This document shows positions 25,521 to 33,965 of a DNA stretch of 64,000 nt, one piece after another. The notes beneath the pieces are model-generated. The model was not told where the DNA came from and did not search any database. It saw nothing but the letters and a program-made list of their open reading frames with translations. Source of the stretch: Pseudomonadota bacterium (GTDB lineage: Bacteria > Pseudomonadota > Alphaproteobacteria > Rhodobacterales > Rhodobacteraceae); contig CAUJIP010000045.1 in assembly GCA_963205235.1 (NCBI GenBank), forward strand, positions 56,424 through 120,423. Direction: 5' to 3'. Position numbers and translations under genes: made by a program. The first letter of the stretch is position 1, and each line of letters starts with the position of its first letter.

Positions 25521-27076
25521 CCGCCCAGCCTCTTCGCCGCGTTGAAGCCCGAGCCGCCGCCAAGGCCGGGGCCGGGGTGGGTGGAGGCGCCGATGTGGAT
25601 CAGGCCACGCACCAGGCCGGTTCCGTTGGTCGAATGGGCGAAGGGTCGCCAGATGAAGAACTGGTCGATGCCGCAGGACCCGCCATAGGGATCGCCGCCG
25701 ACGAGGTTGCAGTTCATCTCTTCAAGGTCCGCAGGCGAATAGGCGCGGCGGGTGATCTTGATCTGGTCGAAGTTGCGGATGTGACGGCGCAGGATGTCTT
25801 CCAGCCGGTCGGCAAAGGCTTCGCGCGCCGTGGCCCAGTCTTTCGCACCGATCTTGCCCGCTGCGTCACCCTTGATCACGCGGGGCGCGTCGGGGATCTG
25901 CAGCCAGAGGACGGCCTTGCCCTCGGGCGCGCGGGTCGGATCAAGCCGGTGCGGCTGACCAACACAGATCGTCGGGGTTTCGGGGAACATTCCCCGTTCA
26001 GCCTCATTCGCGGATTTCGACACGGCGTCGATGCCGTCGGACAGGTGGACAAGGGCGACCTGATCAAGGCCCTCGGCAATCCATTCGGGCTGGCTGGACA
26101 AGGCATAGTGCAGCTGGAAATTGCCGCGCCCTTGCCGATAGGTCGCGGTCGCCGCCTTGTCTTCGGGCAGGTTCACGCCTTTCAGAAGCCGTTTGTAAAG
26201 CTGTCCGGGCGTGACGGACGCAAGGACGGAAGGCGCGGCGATTTCCTCGCCCCCGGCAAGCCTTACGCCCTTAACGCGGCCATTCTGGACCAGGATTTCC
26301 TCGACATCGGCATTGATGCGGAACTGCCCGCCTTTGGAGGTGATCAGGCTTTCAAACGCCCGCACCGCCGCGCCTGAGCCGCCTTTGATCACTGGCGCGC
26401 CTGCGGCCTCCAAGGCGAAGGCGATGACCTTGCCCATCTGGCCGGAATAGGTGCTTTCCGGGGTCAGCCCGCAATGCAGGACCCAAGGTGCCCAAAGCGC
26501 CTGAACCAGCGGGGATTGGTAGGTGGTTTCCAGCCAGCCACGCGCGGGGGTCAAGGCGGACCCCATCCAGGCGGCAAGGCCCCGCAAACCGCGTTTGCGG
26601 ATCTGCCCCCACATCAACCGCGCCGTCGCCCAGGACCAGAGGTTCCCGCCCAGAAGCGCGAAGAGGAAGGGCGCGTCGGCGGCAATTCCGCCCACGTCGC
26701 GGGCATGGGCCGCGCCGTCACCTGCCGCCAGGGCCTCCCACCGGGCGATATTGGCGGCCTGATCGGTGGTGCAAACCAGCGCCTCGGCATTCGGGCGCAA
26801 GACGGCGGTCGGGTGTGGGGTATGGCAATACTCCATCCCATGTGCGGCCAGATCGGGGCCAAGCGTGGCCCCGGCGGGCGAGGTCATGAACAGGACCCAG
26901 GTCGCCGCCATCACGTCATGGGTAAAGCCGGGGGCGGTCGCCTGTTCGGTGCGCAGAGTGCCGCCAAGGCGGTTGTTCCGTTCCAGCACCAGCACGCGCT
27001 TGCCCGCCTTTGACAGCATGGCTGCGGCGACAAGGCCGTTGATGCCCGAGCCGATGATGATGTGATCGTAACCCAT
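25517..27076 (-). CDS. COG1233-type FAD-dependent oxidoreductase (phytoene-desaturase-like), A
   Basis: This 519-aa NAD(P)/FAD oxidoreductase has the N-terminal dinucleotide motif HIIIGSGINGLVAAAMLSKAGKRVLVLERN, a GGTLRTE flavin contact and a GASTHPGPGLGGGSGFNAAKRL C-terminal FAD motif, as in carotenoid desaturase-related proteins. No carotenoid genes are nearby, so a catabolic dehydrogenation is more likely. The start at 27076 was chosen for the dinucleotide-binding N-terminus with a GGGGG run upstream; the frame extends 26 codons further. A homologue of the same type lies divergently at 28020. Confidence 0.88.
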   Translation of the reverse strand: MGYDHIIIGSGINGLVAAAMLSKAGKRVLVLERNNRLGGTLRTEQATAPGFTHDVMAATWVLFMTSPAGATLGPDLAAHGMEYCHTPHPTAVLRPNAEALVCTTDQAANIARWEALAAGDGAAHARDVGGIAADAPFLFALLGGNLWSWATARLMWGQIRKRGLRGLAAWMGSALTPARGWLETTYQSPLVQALWAPWVLHCGLTPESTYSGQMGKVIAFALEAAGAPVIKGGSGAAVRAFESLITSKGGQFRINADVEEILVQNGRVKGVRLAGGEEIAAPSVLASVTPGQLYKRLLKGVNLPEDKAATATYRQGRGNFQLHYALSSQPEWIAEGLDQVALVHLSDGIDAVSKSANEAERGMFPETPTICVGQPHRLDPTRAPEGKAVLWLQIPDAPRVIKGDAAGKIGAKDWATAREAFADRLEDILRRHIRNFDQIKITRRAYSPADLEEMNCNLVGGDPYGGSCGIDQFFIWRPFAHSTNGTGLVRGLIHIGASTHPGPGLGGGSGFNAAKRLGG

Positions 27077-27125
27077 GACGCCCCCAAAAATCGGGCCGCG
27101 CCGGAACCCGGCGCGGCCCCGGTTG

Positions 27126-27917
27126 TCAGCCGCGCGCCACCAGTGCCAGCGCACGGATGGGCGAGCCGGTGCCCTGCTTGATCTTCAGCGGTGTGGCAAT
27201 CAGGATCGCGCCCTTGGCGGGCAGCTTGTCCAGATTGGCCAGCGACGCCAGACCGAAGCAGTTGTTCTTGTGCAGCAGGTTGTGCGCCGGAAAGGGCGGA
27301 TTCATGCCACCCGCCTGCCCTGCGTCCGTGCCGATGCACTGGCTGCCCCAGCCGACGATTCCCTTGTCCAGAAGATACTGGATCACCTCGGCGGTCGGCC
27401 CCGGCGTATGCGGGCCGGTTTCATTGGCGTTCAGGAACAGGTTTTCGTCATGGGCGCGCTTGTCCCAGTCCGACCGCAGCACGACCCATTCCCCGGCGTT
27501 GATCGCGCCGTGCTTGGCCTCCCAGGCCTTCACATGATCGATCGTCAGCAGGAAATCGGGGTTCTCGCCGCATTCCTTGCTGAAGTCGAGCACGTTAACC
27601 GGGGCGACCAGCCGCTGCACCTTCAGCGTGTCGGTATAGCCGTCAGCATAGTCCTTGCCGGTGATCCAGTGATGCGGCGCGTCGAAATGGGTGCCCGAAT
27701 GCTCGCCCAGTTCCAGCCAGTTCCAGGCCCAGAACGGGCCATCCTTGTCGTATTCGCTGATCCGGTGGATCTTGATCGGCGGGGTGTCCTTGGCGAAATC
27801 CGGGGGCAGCTTCAGCAGCGGCGTTTCCGGCCCCAGAACGCCCGTGCAATCCACCACCTCGACCGCGCCCGAGGCCAGCATTCCGGCGAGGTTCGCCAGC
27901 ACATTCGCAGAGGTCAT
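27126..27917 (-). CDS. Cyclase-family metal-dependent hydrolase, isatin-hydrolase-like
   Basis: This 263-aa protein belongs to the kynurenine formamidase/cyclase family. The metal-binding motif GEHSGTHFDAPHHW is intact, as are TDAGQAGGMNPPFPAHNLLH and ILIATPLKIKQGTGSPIRALAL. These match my memory of bacterial isatin hydrolases, which cleave the lactam of isatin to isatinate with Mn2+. The start at 27917 is set by CAGGGAG upstream. It is the first gene of the reverse operon with the FAD oxidoreductase, marR, iorA and iorB. An indole-2,3-dione or a related lactam/lactone is the likely substrate (inference). Confidence 0.8.
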   Translation of the reverse strand: MTSANVLANLAGMLASGAVEVVDCTGVLGPETPLLKLPPDFAKDTPPIKIHRISEYDKDGPFWAWNWLELGEHSGTHFDAPHHWITGKDYADGYTDTLKVQRLVAPVNVLDFSKECGENPDFLLTIDHVKAWEAKHGAINAGEWVVLRSDWDKRAHDENLFLNANETGPHTPGPTAEVIQYLLDKGIVGWGSQCIGTDAGQAGGMNPPFPAHNLLHKNNCFGLASLANLDKLPAKGAILIATPLKIKQGTGSPIRALALVARG

Positions 27918-27961
27918 CCTCATCTCCCTGATTGACGGGCGCATCCTCGCCCTCACGATTC

Positions 27962-27994
27962 AGCCTAGACAGAATTAAATGCAAATGCAAATGT
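27962..27994 (-). promoter_or_regulatory. Candidate promoter/operator for the reverse catabolic operon
   Basis: On the minus strand TTGCAT (27985-27990) and TAGGCT (27962-27967) are 17 bp apart. The -35 lies inside a triple repeat AAATGC AAATGC AAATG (27977-27993, plus strand), where paired TGCA half-sites resemble a regulator site. It lies in the 102-bp gap between divergent genes starting at 27917 and 28020, so one protein could control both sides. Confidence 0.45.
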
Positions 27995-28019
27995 CCCTTC
28001 GTCATTGGGAGGTGACGGA

Positions 28020-29588
28020 ATGCCGCAAAGCTTTGATGCCGTGTTCGTCGGGGCAGGCCACAACACGCTGGCCGCCGCCTTGCATATGGCAGCCAAGGGC
28101 TGGAAGGTCGGGCTGTTCGAACAGGCTGGCGTCGCGGGCGGCGCGGTGAAGACTGGGGAATACACCCTGCCCGGATTCCGGCATGACTGGGCGGCGATGA
28201 ACCTGTCACTTTTCGCCGGATCGCCGTTTTTCAAGCAATATGGCGCGGAACTTGGCCAGTACGGCGTGGAGTTCGTGCCGGTGACGCGCCCCTTTGCCAG
28301 CGTCTTTCCGGATGGGCGCTGGTGCGGTGTCACGACCGATCTGGCCGAGACGACCGCCCGGATCGCCAGCTTGTCGGCGCGCGATGGCGAGACATGGGGG
28401 CGGCTGGTCGCGGGCTTTGGAAATGAGGCTCCGCATCTGTTCGGCCTTTTAGGCAGCCCGATGAAATTCCGTGCGCTTGCATATTTCATGCTTAAAACGC
28501 TTCGCGCCAAGGGCATTGGCGGCACGCTGGATATGGGCCGGTTCCTGATGCAAACGCCGCGCCAGTGGCTGGAGCAGACCTTTGAGTCTACCGAAGTTCG
28601 GGCGATGCTTGGCGCCTGGGGGATGCACCTCGACTTTGCCCCCGATGTCGCGGGCGGCGCGCTGTTTCCCTATCTTGAGGGCATGGCAGGCCAAGCCTTC
28701 GGGATGGCGCTTGGCAAAGGCGGCGCGGACACGATCATCAAGGCGCTGGTCGCAGCCATTCAGGCGCGCGGCGGGGTGGTGGAATGCAATGCTCCTGTTG
28801 CCCGCATCTTGCGCGATGCTGGACGTGCAACGGGGATCGAACTGGCCGACGGTCGCCGGATCGACGCGAAACGCGCGGTAATCGCTGGCATTGCCCCAAG
28901 CGCACTGCCCCGACTGACCGGCGCGACGACCTCGGCCTTTGACGCAGCCATGACCGGTTTCACCCACGCGCCGGGGACCATGATGATCCATCTGGCGCTG
29001 GACGGCTTGCCGGACTGGAAGGCGGGCGAGGAGCTTAAACGCTTTGCCTATGTCCATCTGGCCCCCAGCCTGGACCAGATGGCGCGGACCTATCAGCAGG
29101 CCAAGGCGGGGCTTTTGCCGGATGAGCCGATCCTTGTCGTGGGCCAGCCCACCAGTCAGGACCCCAGCCGCGCGCCGGATGGCAGGCATGTCCTTTGGCT
29201 GCAGGTCCGCATGGCCCCCGGCACGATCAAGGGCGATGCCGCGAGCAAGATTGCCGCGACCGACTGGACAGCAGCGGCCGAACCCTTTGCCGAGCGCGCG
29301 CTGGATATCCTGGACCGGTACGCCCCCGGCATTCGCGCCCGGATCCTTGGTCGCCGCATCGTGCCCCCGACCGAGTTGGAAGCCGACAACCCGAACCTTG
29401 TCGGCGGCGATCAGGTCTGCGGCAGCCACCACCTGTCGCAGCATTTCCTGTTCCGCCCTACCCGTGGCCATGCCGATGGGGGAACCCCGGTGAAAGACCT
29501 GCACCTGACCGGGGCTGCTGTCTGGCCGGGGGCCGGAACCGGGGCCGGATCAGGATACCTTCTTGCCCGCAAGCTGGCGGGAAAATGA
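28020..29588 (+). CDS. COG1233-type FAD-dependent oxidoreductase (phytoene-desaturase-like), B
   Basis: This 522-aa paralogue of the protein at 25517 has an N-terminal FAD motif AVFVGAGHNTLAAALHMAAKGWKVGLFEQ, GGAVKTGEYTLPGFRHD, and a C-terminal AAVWPGAGTGAGSGYLLARKLAG. Shared blocks with paralogue A include VVGQP/VGQP-RxDP-RAP, LWLQ...IKGDAASKI and NLVGGD near the end. The ATG at 28020 is fixed by GGGAGG (28007-28012). It is divergent from the hydrolase gene and 46 bp ahead of the importer genes, which ties it to the imported substrate. Confidence 0.88.
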   Translation: MPQSFDAVFVGAGHNTLAAALHMAAKGWKVGLFEQAGVAGGAVKTGEYTLPGFRHDWAAMNLSLFAGSPFFKQYGAELGQYGVEFVPVTRPFASVFPDGRWCGVTTDLAETTARIASLSARDGETWGRLVAGFGNEAPHLFGLLGSPMKFRALAYFMLKTLRAKGIGGTLDMGRFLMQTPRQWLEQTFESTEVRAMLGAWGMHLDFAPDVAGGALFPYLEGMAGQAFGMALGKGGADTIIKALVAAIQARGGVVECNAPVARILRDAGRATGIELADGRRIDAKRAVIAGIAPSALPRLTGATTSAFDAAMTGFTHAPGTMMIHLALDGLPDWKAGEELKRFAYVHLAPSLDQMARTYQQAKAGLLPDEPILVVGQPTSQDPSRAPDGRHVLWLQVRMAPGTIKGDAASKIAATDWTAAAEPFAERALDILDRYAPGIRARILGRRIVPPTELEADNPNLVGGDQVCGSHHLSQHFLFRPTRGHADGGTPVKDLHLTGAAVWPGAGTGAGSGYLLARKLAGK

Positions 29589-29634
29589 CCGAATGACTGC
29601 ATGAACGCCTGACACCCACCCGAAAGGACACGCC

Positions 29635-31155
29635 ATGAAGCTTTCCCGTCGATCACTCCTGCAACTTTCAGCCGCTTCGCTGACCCTTGGGGCCTTTGCC
29701 CAGACTGCCCGCGCCCAGGCCATTGAAGAGCTGGTCATCGCCTATAACGTCAACCTGCCCGCCTGGGACCCGACCGTTGGCCCAAGTGCGGTGAACCCGA
29801 CGATCCAGGGCATCTATCAGTCGGTCTTCGACCAATACATCCTGCAACAGCCCGACCTGAAACCCGCCCCCGGCATCCTGACCGAATGGGGCTGGAACGA
29901 CGACAAAACCCAGGTCTGGATGACCGTCCGTGACGGCGTGACCTGGCATGACGGCAGCGCGCTGACGGCGGAAGACGTGGCATGGTCGCTGGCCCGCGTC
30001 GCCAACCCCGAAACCGGCAGCCCGATCCAGTTCGTCTGGGGCACGCTGACCAATCACCGGGTCGACGGCAACAAGGTCATCGCCGATGTCGCCCAGTTCG
30101 ACCCGACGATCTTCAAGTGGATGTATTTCCTGACCGGCTACATCCTGCCCAAAGCCTATTACGAAAGCGTCGGTGCCGAAGGCTTCGAGGCGGCACCCAT
30201 CGGTTCCGGCCCCTATATGGTCGAGAAGTTCGAGCGCGACGCCTATGTCCGCCTGAAGGCGAACGAAAACTATTGGGGCGGCGCGCCCGAGTTCAAGACC
30301 GTAACGATCAAGTTCGTGACCGACGCCGCCGCCCGCGTGGCGGAAGTGGAATCCGGCAACAGCCACGTCACGCTGGAAGTCCCGTATGAGGAATACGACC
30401 GCCTGAAGGCCACGCTGACCGGCACTGCCGCGCCGATTTCGGACATCGGGATGATCTTCCTGAACGACATCGAGGTGATGACTGACCCGAACGTGCGCAA
30501 GGCTGCGGCGCATGCAATCGACAAGCAGGCGATCATCGACCGGCTTCTGGGCGGCTATGGCGTCAAGATCGACACGCTGCAGACCCCGGAATACGACGCC
30601 TATGACGCAAGCGTCTCGGTTCCCTATGACGAGGCGAAGGCGATCGAGCTTCTGGCCGCTTCCGGATACAGCGTGGACAACCCGGTCAAGTTCAAGATCC
30701 AGACCACCAAGGGCTTCAAGCCCAAGGATTACGAGATGATCCAGGCCATCGTCGGCCTGTGGCGCAAGGTCGGGATCGAGGCGGAAATCGAGGTCTATGA
30801 AATCGCCAAGCATTACGAACTGCGCGCGGCGGATCAATTGGCCCCGGCGGCCTTCTACAACTGGGGCAACTCGGTCGGCGATCCCACCACTTCGACCGGT
30901 TTCGCGATGTTCGGTCCCTCGCCGCACTCGGTCTGGGACGGGCAGGACCTGATCGACATGATCGGGCCGCTGTGGGGCGAAAAGGACGAGGCGAAGCGGA
31001 TCGACGGCTGGAAGGCGGTCGACAAGTACATCGCCGAGAACGCGCTGGTGATCCCGCTGTTGCAATATGTCCAGCCGATCCTGTCGGCAGCGGGCGTGGT
31101 TGTGACGCCGCATGCTTCGGGTGCGCTGTTGCCGCATCTGATGACGCGGGCCTGA
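29635..31155 (+). CDS. ABC importer substrate-binding protein, Dpp/Opp family
   Basis: This 506-aa periplasmic solute-binding protein (SBP_bac_5) has a twin-arginine-type leader (MKLSRRSLLQLSAASLTLGAFAQTARA, cleavage about residue 27). Family blocks include DGVTWHDGSALTAEDVAWSL and PIGSGPYMVEKFERD, with VRKAAAHAIDKQAI further on. The family binds peptides, but also opines, sugars and aromatic conjugates, so the ligand is open. It is the first gene of the importer unit, and a strong stem-loop follows before the permease, which may keep its mRNA more abundant than the rest. Confidence 0.93.
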   Translation: MKLSRRSLLQLSAASLTLGAFAQTARAQAIEELVIAYNVNLPAWDPTVGPSAVNPTIQGIYQSVFDQYILQQPDLKPAPGILTEWGWNDDKTQVWMTVRDGVTWHDGSALTAEDVAWSLARVANPETGSPIQFVWGTLTNHRVDGNKVIADVAQFDPTIFKWMYFLTGYILPKAYYESVGAEGFEAAPIGSGPYMVEKFERDAYVRLKANENYWGGAPEFKTVTIKFVTDAAARVAEVESGNSHVTLEVPYEEYDRLKATLTGTAAPISDIGMIFLNDIEVMTDPNVRKAAAHAIDKQAIIDRLLGGYGVKIDTLQTPEYDAYDASVSVPYDEAKAIELLAASGYSVDNPVKFKIQTTKGFKPKDYEMIQAIVGLWRKVGIEAEIEVYEIAKHYELRAADQLAPAAFYNWGNSVGDPTTSTGFAMFGPSPHSVWDGQDLIDMIGPLWGEKDEAKRIDGWKAVDKYIAENALVIPLLQYVQPILSAAGVVVTPHASGALLPHLMTRA

Positions 31156-31165
31156 GGACTGAACC

Positions 31166-31223
31166 CCGGGGGGCTACGCGCCCCCCGGACCCCCGCGGGA
31201 TATTTCCGCAAAGCTGAAAGGAG
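31166..31223 (+). repeat. Stem-loop plus GGATATTTC repeat unit between binding-protein and permease genes
   Basis: CCGGGGGGC (31166-31174) and GCCCCCCGG (31180-31188) form a perfect 9-bp stem with loop TACGC. GGGATATTTCCGCAAAGCTGAAAGG follows within 31196-31221, a third copy of the GGATATTT...CAAAG-TGAAAG unit seen inside the 3840-4017 element. In position it resembles stem-loops that protect binding-protein mRNA. The unit looks like a dispersed family repeat. Confidence 0.65.
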
Positions 31224-31241
31224 CCCGAAGGGGCCATTTTC

Positions 31242-32252
31242 GTGCAGTTGTTCCGAACCTTCCTTCTGCGGATTCTGACTACAGCCATCACCCTTTTCGG
31301 GGTGGCGGTCATCGTTTTCTATGTCATCCGCGTCGTGCCGGGGAATCCCATCGCCATGATGCTGCCGCCCGGCGCGACCGATGAGGATATCGCCCGGCTG
31401 ACCGCGCAATACGGGTTCGACAAGTCAATCCCGGAACAGTTCTGGATCTGGGCCGGCAACGTGCTGCACGGCGATTTCGGCGCGTCGATCACCTCGCGGC
31501 AGCCGGTGCTTGAGCTTGTCCTTGGTCGCCTGCCCGCGACGTTGGAGCTGTCGATCATGGCACTGGTGATTGCCGTCATGCTGGGCGGCGTCATGGCACT
31601 GACCGGGACAAGGATGCGTGGAACCAAGGTTGAAGCCGGGATCGACGTAGTCAACGGCATGGCGCTTTCGGTGCCGGATTTCCTGTGGGGGCTGGTGCTG
31701 ATCCTGCTGTTCGGGGTTCTGGTCCCGGTCTTCCACATCTCGGGCCGGGTGACGCCCAGTCTGGACTTGCCCTTCACCAGCAACTTCTACCTTTTCGAAA
31801 GCGTGCTGCGCCTGCGCTTTGACCTTTGGGCCGATATCGTCAGCCACATGTTCATGCCCGCGCTGGCCTTGGCCATCCCGCTGGCCGCGATCATCGGGCA
31901 GCTCTTGAAGCAATCCCTCAGGGAAACCATGCATCTGGATTACGTCACGTTGTCGCGCACCAAGGGCTATGGCGAGAACCATGTCATCACCCGCGAAGCC
32001 TTGCCAAATGCGATCCTGCCGACGCTGACCCTTGTCGGTGTCCAGTTCACGTTTCTGATCGGCGGCACCGTGATCATTGAAAGGCTGTTTTCCTATGAAG
32101 GCCTTGGCAACATGGCCATCGATGCCGTGATCAACCGCGACCTGCCCCTGATCCAGGGCATCGTGATCCTGTTCGCGGCGATCTTCACGGCGGTGAACCT
32201 GTTGGTCGATCTGTCCTATGCCCTTTTGAACCCAAGGCTACGCCATGGCTGA
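31242..32252 (+). CDS. ABC importer permease, DppB type
   Basis: This 336-aa inner-membrane permease has an N-terminal membrane helix (LLRILTTAITLFGVAVIVFYVIRVVPGNP), the family segment GATDEDIARLTAQYGFDKSIPEQFWIW, and several further helices. The EAA loop (TLSRTKGYGENHVITREALPNAILP) contacts the ATPases. The start is a GTG at 31242 with GGGG upstream. The downstream permease start overlaps its end by 8 bp. It pairs with the DppC-type subunit to form the channel. Confidence 0.94.
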   Translation: MQLFRTFLLRILTTAITLFGVAVIVFYVIRVVPGNPIAMMLPPGATDEDIARLTAQYGFDKSIPEQFWIWAGNVLHGDFGASITSRQPVLELVLGRLPATLELSIMALVIAVMLGGVMALTGTRMRGTKVEAGIDVVNGMALSVPDFLWGLVLILLFGVLVPVFHISGRVTPSLDLPFTSNFYLFESVLRLRFDLWADIVSHMFMPALALAIPLAAIIGQLLKQSLRETMHLDYVTLSRTKGYGENHVITREALPNAILPTLTLVGVQFTFLIGGTVIIERLFSYEGLGNMAIDAVINRDLPLIQGIVILFAAIFTAVNLLVDLSYALLNPRLRHG

Positions 32253-33096
32253 CGGACGCTCGCAAATCCGCCGCCGCGCCGGGGTGCGCCTGTGGCTTTC
32301 GGCGGGCTGGTTGGTGGCGCTGGCCCTTGCCGCGCTGCTGGCCCCGTGGATAGCCCCGAAGGACCCCTTGGCGCAGGATCTGTTCCTTGGCCGCCTGCCC
32401 CCGTTCTGGGCGCAGGGGTCCGAGCCGGGCTATTATCTTGGGACCGACAGCCTTGGCCGCGATGTGCTAAGCCGCATCCTGCACGGCAGCCGCATCGCGC
32501 TTGTCGTGGCGCTGGTGGCCGGGACGCTGACCTGCGTGATCGGCGCGACGCTTGGGCTTCTGGCCGGGTTCCTGCGCGGCTGGGTTGACGTCACAATTTC
32601 GCGCCTGATCGACATCTGGATGGCCTTCCCGCCGGTCCTGTTCTCGATCCTGCTGATTGCCGTGCTTGGGCCCGGCCTTATGTCGATCATCATCGCCATC
32701 GTCGTGATCGACTGGACCCGCTTTGCCCGCGTTGTCCGGGCCGAGGCGATGACGCAAGGGGCGATGGACTATGTCGCTTCGGCCCAAGTCGCGGGCCGGT
32801 CACGCCTTTCCACCATGGTCACCGAAATCCTGCCCAACGTGCTGCCGACCATCGTCGTGCTGCTGACGCTGGAAATGGGAATTTCGGTCATCGTCGAAGC
32901 GATCCTGTCCTTCGTGAACCTGTCGCTCTCGACCGACGATCCGACTTGGGGTGGGATGATTGCCGAAGGTCGCACCGCCATTCATCAATCCTGGTGGGTG
33001 CTGGTCTTCCCGCTGATCACGCTGTTCCTGACCGTCCTCTCTTTCAGCCAGTTGGGCGAAGGGTTGAAGGACCGCTTCGATCCGGTGCTGCGATGA
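32245..33096 (+). CDS. ABC importer permease, DppC type
   Basis: This 283-aa second permease has an N-terminal helix (LWLSAGWLVALALAALLAPWIAP), the DppC signature GTDSLGRDVLSRILHGSRIAL, and an EAA loop (DYVASAQVAGRSRLSTMVTEILPNVLP). It overlaps the DppB gene by 8 bp and the first ATPase gene by 4 bp (ATGA at 33093-33096), so the importer subunits are tightly coupled. Confidence 0.94.
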   Translation: MADGRSQIRRRAGVRLWLSAGWLVALALAALLAPWIAPKDPLAQDLFLGRLPPFWAQGSEPGYYLGTDSLGRDVLSRILHGSRIALVVALVAGTLTCVIGATLGLLAGFLRGWVDVTISRLIDIWMAFPPVLFSILLIAVLGPGLMSIIIAIVVIDWTRFARVVRAEAMTQGAMDYVASAQVAGRSRLSTMVTEILPNVLPTIVVLLTLEMGISVIVEAILSFVNLSLSTDDPTWGGMIAEGRTAIHQSWWVLVFPLITLFLTVLSFSQLGEGLKDRFDPVLR

Positions 33097-33965
33097 GCTT
33101 TCTGCAGATCAAGAACCTGTCTGCCCGGCTGAAAGGGTCCGCCTTCCCGATCTTGCGCCGGGTGTCGCTTTCGGTTGCGGTCGGCGAAGTCCACGGCCTT
33201 GTCGGCGAAAGCGGCGCGGGCAAATCGATGATCGGCAAGGCTGTCCTTGGCATCCTGCCGGGATCGGTGGAACTGACCGGCGGGGAAATCCTGCTGGACG
33301 GGGTCAACCTTCTGACACTGCCGCCAGCCGAACGCCGTCGCCGGATCGGGGCCAGTTGCGCCCTGATCCCGCAAGACCCGCTGACCGCCCTTAACCCCTC
33401 GCGCCGGATCGGGCCGCAGATCACCGACCGGCTGGTCGACATCCTTGGCTGGACCCGCGCCAAGGCCGAAGCCCGCGCGCGCCAGCTTTTGGACGAGGTG
33501 CATATCCCCAACCCCGACCGCGTGCTGCGCAGCTATCCGCATGAACTGTCCGGCGGCATGCGTCAGCGCATCCTGATCGCCAGCGCCTTTGCGGCGGAAC
33601 CGAAACTGATCGTCGCGGACGAACCGACGACCGCGCTGGATGTCACGGTACAAAAGCAGATCCTGAAGCTGATCGCCGAAATGCAGTCCAAGCATGGCAC
33701 GGCGCTTTTGTTCGTGACGCATGACTTGGGCGTGGTGTCCAAGGTTTGCCAGTCGCTGTCCGTCCTTTACGGCGGCATGGTGGTCGAAGAGGCCCGCATG
33801 CGCGACTTTTACCAAGCGCCAGCCCACCCCTATTCCCGTGCGCTTCTGGCCGCGACGCCGAAATATACCGACCCGACCGCCAGCCTGACCCCGGTGCCCG
33901 AGGCGGTGATTGTCGGTGTGCAGGCCGAACTTGTAGCCTTTGACCGGAGCTTCCGCCATGGCTGA
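33093..33965 (+). CDS. ABC importer ATP-binding protein, DppD type
   Basis: This 290-aa ATPase has Walker A GESGAGKSMIGKA, Q-loop ALIPQDPLTALNPSRRIGPQI, signature LSGGMRQRILIASAF, Walker B KLIVADEPTTALD and switch His in VTHDLGVV, with the oligopeptide-family C-terminus HPYSRALLAATP. The short tail lacks the Cys-rich Fe-S segment of some DppD proteins. The ATG at 33093 overlaps the permease stop; a longer upstream frame runs inside the permease gene and is ignored. Confidence 0.93.
   Translation: MSFLQIKNLSARLKGSAFPILRRVSLSVAVGEVHGLVGESGAGKSMIGKAVLGILPGSVELTGGEILLDGVNLLTLPPAERRRRIGASCALIPQDPLTALNPSRRIGPQITDRLVDILGWTRAKAEARARQLLDEVHIPNPDRVLRSYPHELSGGMRQRILIASAFAAEPKLIVADEPTTALDVTVQKQILKLIAEMQSKHGTALLFVTHDLGVVSKVCQSLSVLYGGMVVEEARMRDFYQAPAHPYSRALLAATPKYTDPTASLTPVPEAVIVGVQAELVAFDRSFRHG

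Noticed and set aside
22944..25688. 914-aa plus-strand frame opposite iorA and marR
   Set aside because: iorA has intact TPP and iron-sulphur motifs; the long open antisense frame follows from high third-position GC.
25517..29588. Carotenoid biosynthesis locus
   Set aside because: The two phytoene-desaturase-like proteins lack crtB, crtE or other carotenoid genes nearby and sit in a catabolic operon.
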